From NCBI RefSeq assembly GCF_900230195.1, contig NZ_OCNE01000014.1, positions 1 to 64,000 of the forward strand: 64,000 nucleotides of DNA, given 5' to 3'. Below are positions 42,071 to 51,437 of the stretch, one piece after another; position 1 is the stretch's first letter; each line of letters starts with the position of its first letter. The translations under genes were made by a program, and so were the position numbers. Source of the stretch: Streptomyces zhaozhouensis. Lineage in GTDB: Bacteria > Actinomycetota > Actinomycetes > Streptomycetales > Streptomycetaceae. The notes under the pieces are model-generated. The model saw only the letters and a program-made list of their open reading frames with translations, ran no database searches and was not told the DNA's origin.

Positions 42071-43417
42071 TCACCCGAACCTGCGCCCGGCCGCCGGCCG
42101 CGCCGCCTCGGCGACCGCGTCGGCCAGCGCCTCCGTCTCCTCCTCGGGCAGCGCGGCCACGGTCAGCCTGACGCCCGGCGGCGAGGCCACCCGGAAGCGG
42201 GTGCCGGGCGCCACCGCCCAGCCGTCGCGCAGGAGTTGCGCGACGGCGCGGGTCTCGTCCGGCACCGGAACCCAGAGGTTGAGCCCGCTGCCGCCGCGCG
42301 CGGCGACTCCGCGCTCCGCGAGCGCGGTGAGCAGGAGGCGGCGGCGGGCGTCGTAGGCGGCGGCCACCCGGCGCGGGTCCACCGCGCCGGTGCGCCAGAG
42401 GTGGGCGGCGGCGCGCTGGAGCAGCCGGCTCACCCAACCGGGGCCGAGCCGCTGCCGGCCCAGCACCAGGTCCACCGTGGCGCGGTCCCCGGTGAGCACG
42501 GCGACGCGCAGGTCGGGGCCGTGGGACTTGGCCAACGAGTGCACGTGCGCCCAGTGTTCCGTGGTGCCGACCACCGGGGCCAGCGGCGCCGAGACGATGC
42601 CGCGCCCGTGGTCGTCCTCGATCACCAGCGTCCCGGGACACGCGGCCAGCAGGGTGCGCAGCTCGCCGGCGCGCGCCGGCGTGACGGCGGCGCCCGTGGG
42701 GTTCTGCGCGCGGGCGGTGAGCACCAGAGCCCGCGCCCCCGCGTCCAGCGCGCGCGCCACCTCCTCGGGGCGCGGGCCCGCGTCGTCGAGACCGCAGGGC
42801 ACCGGGCGCAACCCGAGCGCGGCGACCAGGTCGAGCAGCGCGCCCCAGCCCGGGTCCTCGACGGCGACCGCGTCGCCGGGCCGCAGCCGTGCGGCCAGCA
42901 CCCGTTCGATGCCGTCCAGCGCGCCGGAGACGACGGCGACCGGCCCGGCCGGCACGCCGTCCGCGTCGAACCGCTCCCTGGCCAGCGCCGTCAGCTCCGC
43001 GTCGAGGGGCTCGTCGCCGTAGAGCACGGGCGCCTCGGCGGCGCGCGCGGCGGCGTGCGCCAGCGCCGGGCCGAGGGGCGGCAGCAGGGCGGGGTCCGGA
43101 TTGCCCAGCGACAGGTCGCGCGCGCCGGGCGGCAGGGCGAACGGCAGCGCCTCGCGGGGCGCGGTCGCCGGCCTGGCGCGCACCCGGCTGCCGCGCCGGC
43201 CGTCCGTCTCGATCACCCCGCGCTCGCGCAGGGTGCGGTAGGCGGCGGCGACGGTGTTCGCGTTGACCCCGAGCCGGGCGGCCAACTCCCGCTGCGGCGG
43301 CAGGAGTCGGCCCGGCGGCAGGGCGCCGGCGCCGACCGCGCGCTCGACGCTGGCGGCGATCTCGGCGGCGCCGCGCCCGCTGATCGGATACTCTCCTGGG
43401 TTGTCTTCATCTAGCAC
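42071..43417 (-). CDS. MocR/PdxR-type GntR-aminotransferase regulator
   Basis: A 448-residue protein. Residues 15-80 are a GntR-type winged helix (PPQRELAARLGVNANTVAAA). Residues 100-440 are an aminotransferase class I/II fold with a PLP-lysine motif SLAKSHGPDLRVAV. MocR proteins sense PLP or amine ligands and control vitamin B6 or amino-compound genes. It is divergent from a PNPOx-family gene, the classic arrangement. The GTG start at 43417 sits about 7 bases past a CAAACT box with TTGCGT 17 bases before, so the mRNA may be leaderless; no ribosome site is visible. Confidence 0.9.
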   Translation of the reverse strand: MLDEDNPGEYPISGRGAAEIAASVERAVGAGALPPGRLLPPQRELAARLGVNANTVAAAYRTLRERGVIETDGRRGSRVRARPATAPREALPFALPPGARDLSLGNPDPALLPPLGPALAHAAARAAEAPVLYGDEPLDAELTALARERFDADGVPAGPVAVVSGALDGIERVLAARLRPGDAVAVEDPGWGALLDLVAALGLRPVPCGLDDAGPRPEEVARALDAGARALVLTARAQNPTGAAVTPARAGELRTLLAACPGTLVIEDDHGRGIVSAPLAPVVGTTEHWAHVHSLAKSHGPDLRVAVLTGDRATVDLVLGRQRLGPGWVSRLLQRAAAHLWRTGAVDPRRVAAAYDARRRLLLTALAERGVAARGGSGLNLWVPVPDETRAVAQLLRDGWAVAPGTRFRVASPPGVRLTVAALPEEETEALADAVAEAARPAAGRRFG

Positions 43418-43443
43418 AAAACGCAGTTTGCACTAGTGCGAAA
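43411..43443. promoter_or_regulatory. Candidate MocR operator in the divergent promoter
   Basis: Direct repeats CTAGCACAAA (43411-43420) and CTAGTGCGAAA (43433-43443) are spaced by two helical turns. A GCACTAGTGC palindrome overlaps the second. MocR regulators typically bind direct repeats of this kind in a shared promoter. Confidence 0.5.
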
Positions 43444-43495
43444 GAGGACGCAAGGCGCGTCCCCCGTGATCGCACGCGAGCGAAGGAGCCAGGAG

Positions 43496-44167
43496 ATGAC
43501 CGCGCACACGCCGACCGGCCCGCCGACGGAGTACGCCCGCACGGCGAGCACCACCCCGACCCGGGCCCGGGAGCGGGTCTCCTACGACCGGGAGGCCGTG
43601 CACGCCATCCTGGACGCGGCCTTCCTGTGCCATCTGGGCTTCGTGGCCGACGGCCGGCCCGTGGTGCTGCCCACCCTCTACGCCAGGGACGGCGAACGGC
43701 TCTATCTCCACGGCTCCACCGGCGCGCGGGCGCTGCGCCAAGACGCGCTCCCGGTCTGCCTCACCGTCACCCATCTGGACGGTCTGGTTCTGGCCAAGTC
43801 CGCGTTCCACCACTCGATCAACTACCGCTCGGTCGTGGTGCACGGCACCGCGCGGCGGGTGACCGACGAGGCGCGGGCCAGGTCGGCGCTCGACGCCGTG
43901 ATCGACGCGGTGGCGGCGGGCAGGTCGGCGGACTGCCGTCCGGCGGACGCCAGGGAGTTGGCGGCCACCGCGGTGCTGGAGCTGGAGTTGGCCGAGGTCT
44001 CCGCCAAGGTGCGCGCCGGAGGGCCCAACGACGAACCGGGGGACCTGGGACTGCCGCACTGGAGCGGGGTCGTTCCGCTGCGGACCGTCGCCGGCCCGCC
44101 GGAGCCGGCCGACGACGGCGCTCTCCCGGTCGAACTCCCCGCCTACCTGCGGGAACTGGCCGGCTGA
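43496..44167 (+). CDS. PNPOx-family flavin-binding protein
   Basis: A 223-residue protein starting at MTAHTPTG; GAAGGAG lies 7 bases upstream. It has the split-barrel fold of the pyridoxamine 5'-phosphate oxidase-like/NimA group: LDAAFLCHLGFVADGRPVVLP, RLYLHGSTGARALR, VCLTVTHLDGLVLAKSAFHH and NYRSVVVHGTARRV. Members bind FMN, haem or F420 and reduce or bind small molecules. True PdxH activity is unlikely from the sequence pattern. Divergence from a MocR gene suggests that it is induced by that regulator. Confidence 0.88.
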   Translation: MTAHTPTGPPTEYARTASTTPTRARERVSYDREAVHAILDAAFLCHLGFVADGRPVVLPTLYARDGERLYLHGSTGARALRQDALPVCLTVTHLDGLVLAKSAFHHSINYRSVVVHGTARRVTDEARARSALDAVIDAVAAGRSADCRPADARELAATAVLELELAEVSAKVRAGGPNDEPGDLGLPHWSGVVPLRTVAGPPEPADDGALPVELPAYLRELAG

Positions 44168-44356
44168 CCGGGCGTGGGGCCGCGCGGGCGGCGGCGCGCC
44201 CGGCAAGGGCCCGGCGCGCTGCGCCGCCCCCGCGCCCCTCCCCCGCTTCTCCGCGCCCGCGCCGGGGCATCACGGGACGGAACCCGGGGTAGGTGCCGCT
44301 CGTCGAACCGGACAGCACTCCTCCGCAACCAGCCGAGACCCCTCCCGGAGGACCCG

Positions 44357-45100
44357 ATGACCCCACGATCCCCCTCCCCTCTCCCCCGATCCCTCTCCCG
44401 ACGCTCCCCCTCCCGTGCCGCCCCCCGCCTCCCCCTCGCCCTCGGCGCCGCGCTCGCCGCCACCGGCCTGCTGCTGACGGGCTGTTCCGGGAGCGAGGAC
44501 TCCGAGGACGACGCGGCGCAGCGCGAGGCGAGCACGCCCGACGAGCGCTCCGACCCCCGCCCCCAGGCCGGGTCGGAGGACGCGGACGCGCCCGACGACG
44601 AGGGCGCCGCGCCGCCTCCCGCCGAGGACGACGGCGCGACCGACGCGGAAGACACGGCGAACGCGGCGAACGCGGCCGACTGGTGCGCGACGGACGCCCT
44701 GTCGGCGACGGTCACGCCGCTGGACTCCGGCGCGGGGAACCGCCACGCGACCCTCGTCCTCACCAACACCTCGGACACCGACTGCCGCACCCAGGGCTGG
44801 CCCGGTCTCGAACTGGCCGCTGACGACGGCTCGCTGCCCACGACGACGGTCAGGGACACCTCGCGGGAGGCCGACCAGCTCACGCTGGCCCCCGGCGAGA
44901 GCGCCTGGTCACAGCTGCGGTGGACCGTGGTGCCCGGCGAGGAGGACCCGGCCGACGGGTCCTGCGGCCCGGAGCCGACGACGCTGCGGGTGATCCCCCC
45001 GGACACCCGCGAGGCCACCGAGGCCGACTGGCAGTGGGGCGAGGTCTGCGGCGACGGCCGCATCGAGGCCCGCGCCCTGGCCGCCGGCGAGGGCCCCTGA
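44357..45100 (+). CDS. DUF4232-containing lipoprotein
   Basis: A 247-residue protein starting at MTPRSPSPL with GGAG before it. The N-terminus is basic, then a hydrophobic core and lipobox LLTGC (Cys about residue 39). Residues 40-105 are a disordered acidic Asp/Glu/Ala linker. Residues 110-247 resemble DUF4232: WCATDALSATVTPLDSGAG, HATLVLTNTSDTDCRTQGWPG and LAPGESAWSQLRW. DUF4232 lipoproteins are common on the Streptomyces surface, and their function is unknown. A strong terminator follows. Confidence 0.88.
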   Translation: MTPRSPSPLPRSLSRRSPSRAAPRLPLALGAALAATGLLLTGCSGSEDSEDDAAQREASTPDERSDPRPQAGSEDADAPDDEGAAPPPAEDDGATDAEDTANAANAADWCATDALSATVTPLDSGAGNRHATLVLTNTSDTDCRTQGWPGLELAADDGSLPTTTVRDTSREADQLTLAPGESAWSQLRWTVVPGEEDPADGSCGPEPTTLRVIPPDTREATEADWQWGEVCGDGRIEARALAAGEGP

Positions 45101-45132
45101 GGCGCCGGCCGGCCTGAGGGCCGCAGCGGTCC

Positions 45133-45173
45133 GGCGGTCAACGGGCTCTCCGCACACCAGCCCGTTGACCGCC
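45133..45173. terminator. Bidirectional terminator
   Basis: A perfect 15-bp stem (GGCGGTCAACGGGCT / AGCCCGTTGACCGCC) with an 11-base loop, between the convergent lipoprotein and CPBP genes. Confidence 0.95.
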
Positions 45174-45189
45174 CACGCCGGCCGTTTCC

Positions 45190-46017
45190 TCAGAGCGTGG
45201 GCAGCCAGTCCACCCGCCCCGCCAACAGCCCGTAGCCGACGAAGGCCACGATGTCGATCAGCGCGTGCGCGACCACCAGCGGCATGACCCGGCCCCAACG
45301 CCGGTACAGCCAGACGAAGATCACGCCCATCGCCACGTTGCCGAAGAAGCCGCCGATGCCCTGGTAGAGGTGGTAGGTGCCGCGCAGCAGCGCGCTGAAG
45401 ACCAGCGAACCGGTCGCGCTCCAGCCCAGTTGGTCGAGGCGGCGCAGCAGGAAGCCCACCACGATGACCTCCTCGACCACCGAGTTCTGGATGGCCGAGG
45501 CGATCAGCACCGGGTATTTCCACCACACCTCGGGCAGCGACTCGGGGACCACGGTGAGGTTGGCCCCGGCCGCGTGGGCGCCCAGGTAGAGCGCCAGCCC
45601 GCTGCCGCCGATGCCCGCCGCGACGACCGCGCCCCAGGCCAGGTCGAAGCGCGGCCTGGCCAGGTCGAAGCCGAGCAGCCGCATCCCTCCCCCGCCGTAG
45701 CCGCGTTCGCGCAGCAGCAGATGGGCCACGAGCACCACGGGCACCAGCGCCGTGGAGATCGAGACGACCTGCCAGGCCAGGTCGAGCCACGGCCGGTCGG
45801 GGGCGCGCGAGGTGTTGAGGTTGGCCGCCTGGTCGCCCAGCCCGCCGGGTCGCGTGACCGTCCCGGCGAAGCTGACCAACGCCCGCACGGCGCTCGCGCC
45901 CAGCGAGACGCCGAGCACCAGCAGCAGCTCGTGGCGCAGGGCGCGCGCCGGCAGTGCGCAGGGCGCCTCCTGTGCCGGTGGGTCGGCCGCCGACCCGTCG
46001 TCACGCGTGAGCCGCAC
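45190..46017 (-). CDS. CPBP-family intramembrane metalloprotease
   Basis: A 275-residue polytopic membrane protein with about seven hydrophobic segments. The CPBP (Abi) signatures are present: motif 1 EEVIVVGFLLRRL, with the paired glutamates and an Arg, near residue 175, then RGTYHLYQGIGGFFGN carrying the metal-binding His, and HALIDIVAF near the end. CPBP proteases cleave membrane proteins or confer self-immunity to bacteriocins. The substrate is unknown. It lies 61 bases after the GCS2 gene on the same strand and may be cotranscribed. Confidence 0.88.
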   Translation of the reverse strand: MRLTRDDGSAADPPAQEAPCALPARALRHELLLVLGVSLGASAVRALVSFAGTVTRPGGLGDQAANLNTSRAPDRPWLDLAWQVVSISTALVPVVLVAHLLLRERGYGGGGMRLLGFDLARPRFDLAWGAVVAAGIGGSGLALYLGAHAAGANLTVVPESLPEVWWKYPVLIASAIQNSVVEEVIVVGFLLRRLDQLGWSATGSLVFSALLRGTYHLYQGIGGFFGNVAMGVIFVWLYRRWGRVMPLVVAHALIDIVAFVGYGLLAGRVDWLPTL

Positions 46018-46078
46018 TCCTTCTCCCGTCCGGCGCGCGCGCCGCTCCGCCCCGGCGTGCGGACCGACCCGCGCGCCT

Positions 46079-47569
46079 TCAGGGGCGCGTCGGCCAGTCG
46101 TGCACGGGGGTGTCGGTCCGCGCCAGTTCGCAGTACCGCCGCACGAGGCCCCGCAGGGCCGCCGCCCGGTCCTTTCCGTCCGCCACCAGCTGGTGGTAGA
46201 CGGCAGTCTGCCAGCCCGCCCCGGTCACCCCGCGACGGCACCGCCCCTCGATCACCGACAGGTAGCGGTCCCGGTCGGCGGCGCTGACGCCCCAGGCGTC
46301 GAGACCGGCGGCGGCCAGCGGCAGCAGCGTCCCCTCGATCAGCTCGGCGGCCGGCGTCTCGCGCGGGACACCGTCGGGCCCCGGCCAGCTCAGCCGGGCG
46401 TCAAGACCGTGCCGGCAGGCCGCCTCGAAGCTGCGTTCCGCCTGGTCGAACGGAAGCCGTCGCCAGACCGGGTCGGGCTCGTCGGCCAGCGCGCGCACCA
46501 GACCGTAGTAGAAGGCGCCGTTGGCGATGGTGTCCGTGACGGTCGGCCCCGTGGACAGGACACGGTTCTCCACCCGCAGGTGCGGGACGCCGTCGACGAC
46601 GGCGTAGACCGGACGGTTCCAGCGGTAGACCGTGCCGTTGTGCAGGGTCAGCTCCCCCAGCGCGGGGGCGCCGCCGGCGGCCAGCACGGCCCCCGGGTCC
46701 TCGTCGGAGAGCAGCGGCAGCAGCGCGGGGAAGTAGCGGACGCTCTCCTCGAAGAGATCGAGCGCGGAGTCGATCCACCGCTCGCCGAACCAGGTGCGCG
46801 GGCGGACGCCCTGCGCGGCCAGCTCCGGCGGCCGGTCGTCGGTGGACTGGAGGAAGAAGAGCGGCCGGGACTCGGGCCACAGCTCGTGTCCGAAGACGAA
46901 GGGCGCGTTGGCCCCGAGCGCCGTCTGCGCCGCCAACGCGGCCTGCGCCGCGTTCCACACCGGCGCGAAGCGCTCGGGGGTCACCTGGAGGTGGTACTGC
47001 ACGGACGTGCACGCCGACTCCGGCGCGATCGACTCGAACGTCCTGGTCAGACGCTCCGCGCCGGTGATGTCCAACTGGATGGCCTCGCCGCGCGCCGCCA
47101 TGATCTGGTCGTTGAGCAGGGTGTAGCGGTCACCGAGCGAAAGGCTGGTGGGCACCATCTGCTCGGCGGTGATGGTGGGCAGCACGCCGGTCATCACCAC
47201 CTGCGCGCCGAATTCGCCGGCCATTCGGTCCGCGTAGCGCAGCGCGATACGCAGCTCCTCGGCCATGTCGGCGAAGACCCCGCCGGCGAGAGAGCGCGGC
47301 GACATATTCAGCTCGATGGTGAACTTTCCCAGCTCACTCTGGAAATCCCGGGTCGCCATTCGACCGAGCACTTCCTCGTTGACCATTCGCGGCGACCCGT
47401 CGGAATCGGCCAGGCAGAGTTCGACCTCCATGCCGACCCGGTCCTCAGGACCGTGGAAGCGCCCCTCGGCCAGGAGCGTCCCCATGGCGTCGAGACAGGA
47501 GCCGAGCCGTTCTCTGAACCGCCCTCGGGCGGTGAGATCGAACCGGTCAGCCGCGACCTTCTCCCCCAT
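46079..47569 (-). CDS. GCS2-family carboxylate-amine ligase
   Basis: A 496-residue protein. The start at MGEKVAADRF is fixed by AGGAGG just upstream; the frame runs open to 47668. The glutamate-cysteine ligase (GCS2) fold is indicated by GMEVELCLADSDG, ELGKFTIELNMSP, TSVQYHLQV, GANAPFVFG and VENRVLSTGPT. Members ligate the gamma-carboxyl of glutamate to an amine with ATP; EgtA and YbdK are examples. No egt genes are nearby, so ergothioneine synthesis is not supported. A cytosolic ligase with an unidentified amine substrate is the safest call. Confidence 0.87.
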   Translation of the reverse strand: MGEKVAADRFDLTARGRFRERLGSCLDAMGTLLAEGRFHGPEDRVGMEVELCLADSDGSPRMVNEEVLGRMATRDFQSELGKFTIELNMSPRSLAGGVFADMAEELRIALRYADRMAGEFGAQVVMTGVLPTITAEQMVPTSLSLGDRYTLLNDQIMAARGEAIQLDITGAERLTRTFESIAPESACTSVQYHLQVTPERFAPVWNAAQAALAAQTALGANAPFVFGHELWPESRPLFFLQSTDDRPPELAAQGVRPRTWFGERWIDSALDLFEESVRYFPALLPLLSDEDPGAVLAAGGAPALGELTLHNGTVYRWNRPVYAVVDGVPHLRVENRVLSTGPTVTDTIANGAFYYGLVRALADEPDPVWRRLPFDQAERSFEAACRHGLDARLSWPGPDGVPRETPAAELIEGTLLPLAAAGLDAWGVSAADRDRYLSVIEGRCRRGVTGAGWQTAVYHQLVADGKDRAAALRGLVRRYCELARTDTPVHDWPTRP

Positions 47570-47841
47570 GGGGCACCTCCTGCGTCGAGCGATGGGCGCC
47601 CTCGATCCTGCCCACGTCACGCCGGAGGTAACACGCAACGTGATGCTCGCCCCCTGAGGCGGAGGCATATTCCTCTGGCATGAAGCCGGGAGAAAGCGCC
47701 GATTTGCCGGCCGGATTTACCCTTGCCGAAACACCGCGGTAAGGCTAGTGGAAACAATCCGCAATGAAAAATCGTATAGGATCTCGGTACGGCGTGTCTC
47801 CTATTAGAGGCGACCTACTCCAAAGCGAGAGGCGACCCATC

Positions 47842-48411
47842 ATGCCCCTGAGCATCCCCCCGGCTCCCGGTGTCGTGGAGCGGACCATCGACGAGGCGCT
47901 GCGCTCGGCCGCGGTGCCCGCCCCGCGCGGGCTCCGGTTCGACCGCGGTGCCCTGCGCCCCACCCTGCCGCTGCCCGTGCACCGGCTCGCACGCCTGACG
48001 GCGCCCGCGGAGCCGCCCACCTCCCGACTGACCGGCTGGCGCTGCCTGCTCGCCCAGGACGGCCGGTCCGTGGGCACGGCCGAGTGCCGGCTCACCGCCG
48101 AGGGCTGGGAGTTCTCGCACTTCGGCGAGGGGCCCTACATCTCCTCCACCGAGCGCGCGCTCCGGCTCGCCGAGGAGCGCCAGGAGCACTACCAGCCACG
48201 GCTGTTGAGCGTTCCCGAGCTGTACATGCTGACGCTCTGGCTGCACCCGGACCCGTCAGCCGACCCGGCGCAGGGCAGCCCCTCGGGGAGCGATCCGTTG
48301 ATCCCGCTCGCCCCGGCGCCGCCGGGGATCGCCGCGGAGCGGCTGATCACCGTGGACGCACTGGTCACCCTCGTCGCCAACCGCCTCGCGCCGCTGGGCC
48401 TCGCCAGCTGA
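47842..48411 (+). CDS. Conserved hypothetical protein
   Basis: A 189-residue protein read from MPLSIPPAPG, with GAGAGG upstream; the frame is open to 47764. It looks like a compact alpha/beta protein without signal peptide: GWRCLLAQDGRSVGTAECRL, GWEFSHFGEGPYISSTERAL, then a leucine-rich helix and a C-terminal ITVDALVTLVANRLAPLG helix. The upstream 270 bases are unusually AT-rich (AATGAAAAATCGTATAGG), probably its promoter. I do not recognise a family. Confidence 0.75.
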   Translation: MPLSIPPAPGVVERTIDEALRSAAVPAPRGLRFDRGALRPTLPLPVHRLARLTAPAEPPTSRLTGWRCLLAQDGRSVGTAECRLTAEGWEFSHFGEGPYISSTERALRLAEERQEHYQPRLLSVPELYMLTLWLHPDPSADPAQGSPSGSDPLIPLAPAPPGIAAERLITVDALVTLVANRLAPLGLAS

Positions 48412-48426
48412 GGCGCCGCCGTGCCG

Positions 48427-48482
48427 CTCCGCCCGGGGCGGCGCCGGCACCCGTGGGGTGCGGGCGCCCACCCCGGGCGGAG
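48427..48482. terminator. Bidirectional terminator with nested hairpin
   Basis: A 12-bp outer stem (CTCCGCCCGGGG / CCCCGGGCGGAG) encloses a second GC-rich stem. It lies between the convergent hypothetical gene and gcvP. Confidence 0.85.
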
Positions 48483-48490
48483 GCGCGCGG

Positions 48491-51382
48491 TCAGGACTCG
48501 GCCAGCTCCTCCACGGGCGGGCAGGAGCAGACCAGGTTGCGGTCGCCGAACGCGCCGTCGATCCGGCGCACCGGCGGCCAGTACTTGGCGTCGGCGGTGG
48601 AGACGCCCGGGTAGACGGCCTCCCGGCGCGCGTACGGGTGCGGCCACTCCCCCGTCAACTGCTCGGCGGTGTGCGGGGCGTTGACCAACGGGTTGTCGTC
48701 GGCCGGCCATTCGCCCGAGGCGACCCGGTCGATCTCCCCACGGATGGCGATCATCGCCTCGCAGAACCGGTCAAGTTCGGCCAGGTCCTCGCTTTCGGTG
48801 GGCTCGATCATCAGCGTCCCCGCCACCGGGAACGACATGGTCGGCGCGTGGAAGCCGTGGTCGATCAGCCGCTTGGCGACGTCGTCGATGGTCACGCCGG
48901 TCGCCTTGGTCAGCGGACGCACGTCGATCACGGCCTCGTGCGCCACCAGCCCGCCGGGACCGGTGTAGAGGACCGGGTAGTGCGCCTCCAGGCGCTTGGC
49001 CACGTAGTTGGCGCTGAGCACCGCGACCTGGGTGGCGCGGCGCAGCCCGGCGGCGCCCATCAGCCGGACGTACGCCCAGGAGATCGGCAGGATGCCGGCG
49101 GAGCCCCAGGGCGCGGCCGAGACCGGCCCCGAGCCCTCGGGGCCCGCGGCCGGCTGCGCCGGGTGCCCCGGCAGATAGGGCGCCAGATGGGCGCGCACCG
49201 CGACCGGGCCCACGCCGGGGCCGCCGCCGCCGTGCGGGATGCAGAACGTCTTGTGCAGGTTCAGGTGCGAGACGTCGGCACCGAACCGGCCGGGCCTGGC
49301 CAGCCCGACCAGCGCGTTGAGGTTGGCGCCGTCCACGTAGACCTGTCCGCCGGCGTCGTGCACGGCGGCGCAGATGTCGCCGATGCGCTCCTCGAAGACG
49401 CCGTGCGTCGAGGGGTAGGTCACCATGAGCACCGCCAACTCGTCGCGGTGCTTGGCGATCTTGGCTTCCAGGTCGGCGACGTCCACGTCCCCGCTCTCGC
49501 TGGTGGCGACGACCACCACCCGCATCCCGGCGAGGACGGCGCTGGCCGCGTTGGTGCCGTGCGCGGACGAGGGGATCAGGCAGACGGTGCGCTGCTCCTG
49601 GCCGGCCGCGCGGTGGTGGGCGCGCACCGCGAGCAGCCCGGCCAACTCGCCCTGGGAACCGGCGTTGGGCTGGAGCGAGACCGCGTCGTAGCCGGTGATC
49701 TCCGCCAGCCGCGACTCCAGTTCGCGGATCAGCGCGAGATAGCCCTCGGCCTGCTCCGGCGGGGCGAACGGGTGCAGCCCGGCGAACTCCGGCCAGGTGA
49801 TGGCGGCCATCTCCACCGTGGCGTTGAGCTTCATGGTGCAGGAGCCGAGCGGGATCATGCCCCGGTCCAGCGCGTAGTCCCGGTCGGCCAGCCGGCGCAG
49901 ATAGCGCAGCATCGAGGTCTCGGAGCGGTGCGCGTGGAAGACCGGATGGGTGAGGTAGTCGTCCTCGCGGAGCAGCCCGGCCGGCAGCGCCTCGGCGACC
50001 CGGGCGTCCAGCGCGGGGATGTCGGCCTCGGTGGCGGGCACACCGAACGCGGCCCACACGGCGGCCAGGTCGGCGCGCACGGTGGTCTCGTCGCAGGCCA
50101 CACCGACCCGGTCGGCGTCGATGTGCCGCAGGTTGACCCCGGCGGCGCCGGCGGCGGCGACCACCTCGGCGGCGCGCCCCGGCACGCGGGCGGTGACCGT
50201 GTCGAAGAACGCGTCGTGCGCCACCTCGACGCCGCCCTCCCGCAGCCCGGTGGCCAGCAGTGCCGCCATCCGGTGGGTGCGGCGGGCGATGGCGGCCAGC
50301 CCGTCGGGGCCGTGGTAGACCGCGTAGAGCCCGGCCATCACGGCCAAAAGCACCTGGGCGGTGCAGATGTTGCTGGTGGCGCGCTCCCGGCGGATGTGCT
50401 GCTCGCGCGTCTGGAGCGCCAGCCGGTAGGCCGGCCGGCCGGCCGCGTCGCGCGAGACGCCGACCAGGCGCCCCGGCAGGCTCCTGGCGTACTCGGCGCG
50501 CACCGACATGTAGCCGGCGTGCGGACCGCCGAACGCCATCGGCACGCCGAACCGCTGGGTGGTGCCCACCGCGATGTCCGCGCCCAGCGCCCCCGGCGAG
50601 GCGAGCACGGTCAGCGCCAGCAGGTCGGCGGCGACCGTGACCACCGCGCCCAGCTCGTGCGCCCGCGCGATCACCGGGCGCGGGTCGCGCACGGCGCCCG
50701 ACGCGCCCGGGTACTGGAGCAGCACGCCGAACACCCCGCGCGCGACGGCCTCCTCCGGGATGCCCTCGCTCAGGTCGGCGACCAGCACCTCCACGCCGGT
50801 CGGCTCGGCCCGGGTGCGGACCACGGCGACGGTCTGCGGCAGGCAGTCGGCATCGACCAGGAAGACCCCGCCGTCGCCCCGGACCACGCGCCGGGCCAGC
50901 GCCATCGCCTCGGCGGCGGCGGTGCCCTCGTCGAGCAGCGACGCGCCGGCGGTCGGCAGCCCGGTCAGGTCGGCCACCACGGTCTGGAAGTTGAGCAGCG
51001 CCTCCAGCCGGCCCTGGGAGATCTCCGGCTGGTACGGGGTGTACGCCGTGTACCAGGCCGGGTTCTCCAGCACGTTGCGCTGGATGACCGGCGGGGTGTG
51101 GGTGCCGTAGTAGCCGAGACCGATCATGGAACGGGCCACGGTGTTCCGCGCCGCCAGGGACCGCAGCTCACCCAGCACGGCCGCCTCGTCCAGCGGGTCG
51201 GGCAGGTCGAGCGCCTCGGTCTGCCGGATGGTCTCGGGCACGGCGGCGTCGGTCAGCTCGTCGAGCGAGCCGAAGCCCACCTGCGCCAGCATCTTGGCCA
51301 CCGCGCCCTGGTCGGGCCCGATGTGCCGGTCGGCGAAGGGGATGCCCTGCTCCAGGGCGGTCAGCGGGGTCTGCGCGGTCAT
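48491..51382 (-). CDS. gcvP: Glycine dehydrogenase (decarboxylating), P protein
   Basis: A 963-residue protein, normal for single-chain GcvP. It starts at MTAQTPLTALE with AAGGAG upstream; the long open frame before it is the riboswitch leader. Motifs include FADRHIGPDQGAVAKML at the N-terminus, LGYYGTHTPPVIQRNVLENP, and the PLP-lysine region NLHKTFCIPHGGGGPG near residue 711. It decarboxylates glycine and loads the aminomethyl group on GcvH in the glycine cleavage system. gcvT and gcvH are not in the window. Expression should be controlled by the glycine riboswitch. Confidence 0.97.
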   Translation of the reverse strand: MTAQTPLTALEQGIPFADRHIGPDQGAVAKMLAQVGFGSLDELTDAAVPETIRQTEALDLPDPLDEAAVLGELRSLAARNTVARSMIGLGYYGTHTPPVIQRNVLENPAWYTAYTPYQPEISQGRLEALLNFQTVVADLTGLPTAGASLLDEGTAAAEAMALARRVVRGDGGVFLVDADCLPQTVAVVRTRAEPTGVEVLVADLSEGIPEEAVARGVFGVLLQYPGASGAVRDPRPVIARAHELGAVVTVAADLLALTVLASPGALGADIAVGTTQRFGVPMAFGGPHAGYMSVRAEYARSLPGRLVGVSRDAAGRPAYRLALQTREQHIRRERATSNICTAQVLLAVMAGLYAVYHGPDGLAAIARRTHRMAALLATGLREGGVEVAHDAFFDTVTARVPGRAAEVVAAAGAAGVNLRHIDADRVGVACDETTVRADLAAVWAAFGVPATEADIPALDARVAEALPAGLLREDDYLTHPVFHAHRSETSMLRYLRRLADRDYALDRGMIPLGSCTMKLNATVEMAAITWPEFAGLHPFAPPEQAEGYLALIRELESRLAEITGYDAVSLQPNAGSQGELAGLLAVRAHHRAAGQEQRTVCLIPSSAHGTNAASAVLAGMRVVVVATSESGDVDVADLEAKIAKHRDELAVLMVTYPSTHGVFEERIGDICAAVHDAGGQVYVDGANLNALVGLARPGRFGADVSHLNLHKTFCIPHGGGGPGVGPVAVRAHLAPYLPGHPAQPAAGPEGSGPVSAAPWGSAGILPISWAYVRLMGAAGLRRATQVAVLSANYVAKRLEAHYPVLYTGPGGLVAHEAVIDVRPLTKATGVTIDDVAKRLIDHGFHAPTMSFPVAGTLMIEPTESEDLAELDRFCEAMIAIRGEIDRVASGEWPADDNPLVNAPHTAEQLTGEWPHPYARREAVYPGVSTADAKYWPPVRRIDGAFGDRNLVCSCPPVEELAES

Positions 51383-51437
51383 CGTGGAGGCTCCTTGGGC
51401 CGTGGGCGACCTACGGGGCGCCAGGCGACACCGCCTG

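Noticed and set aside
46079..47569. EgtA assignment for the GCS2-family ligase
   Set aside because: No other ergothioneine genes are adjacent, and the GCS2 fold alone does not identify the amine substrate.
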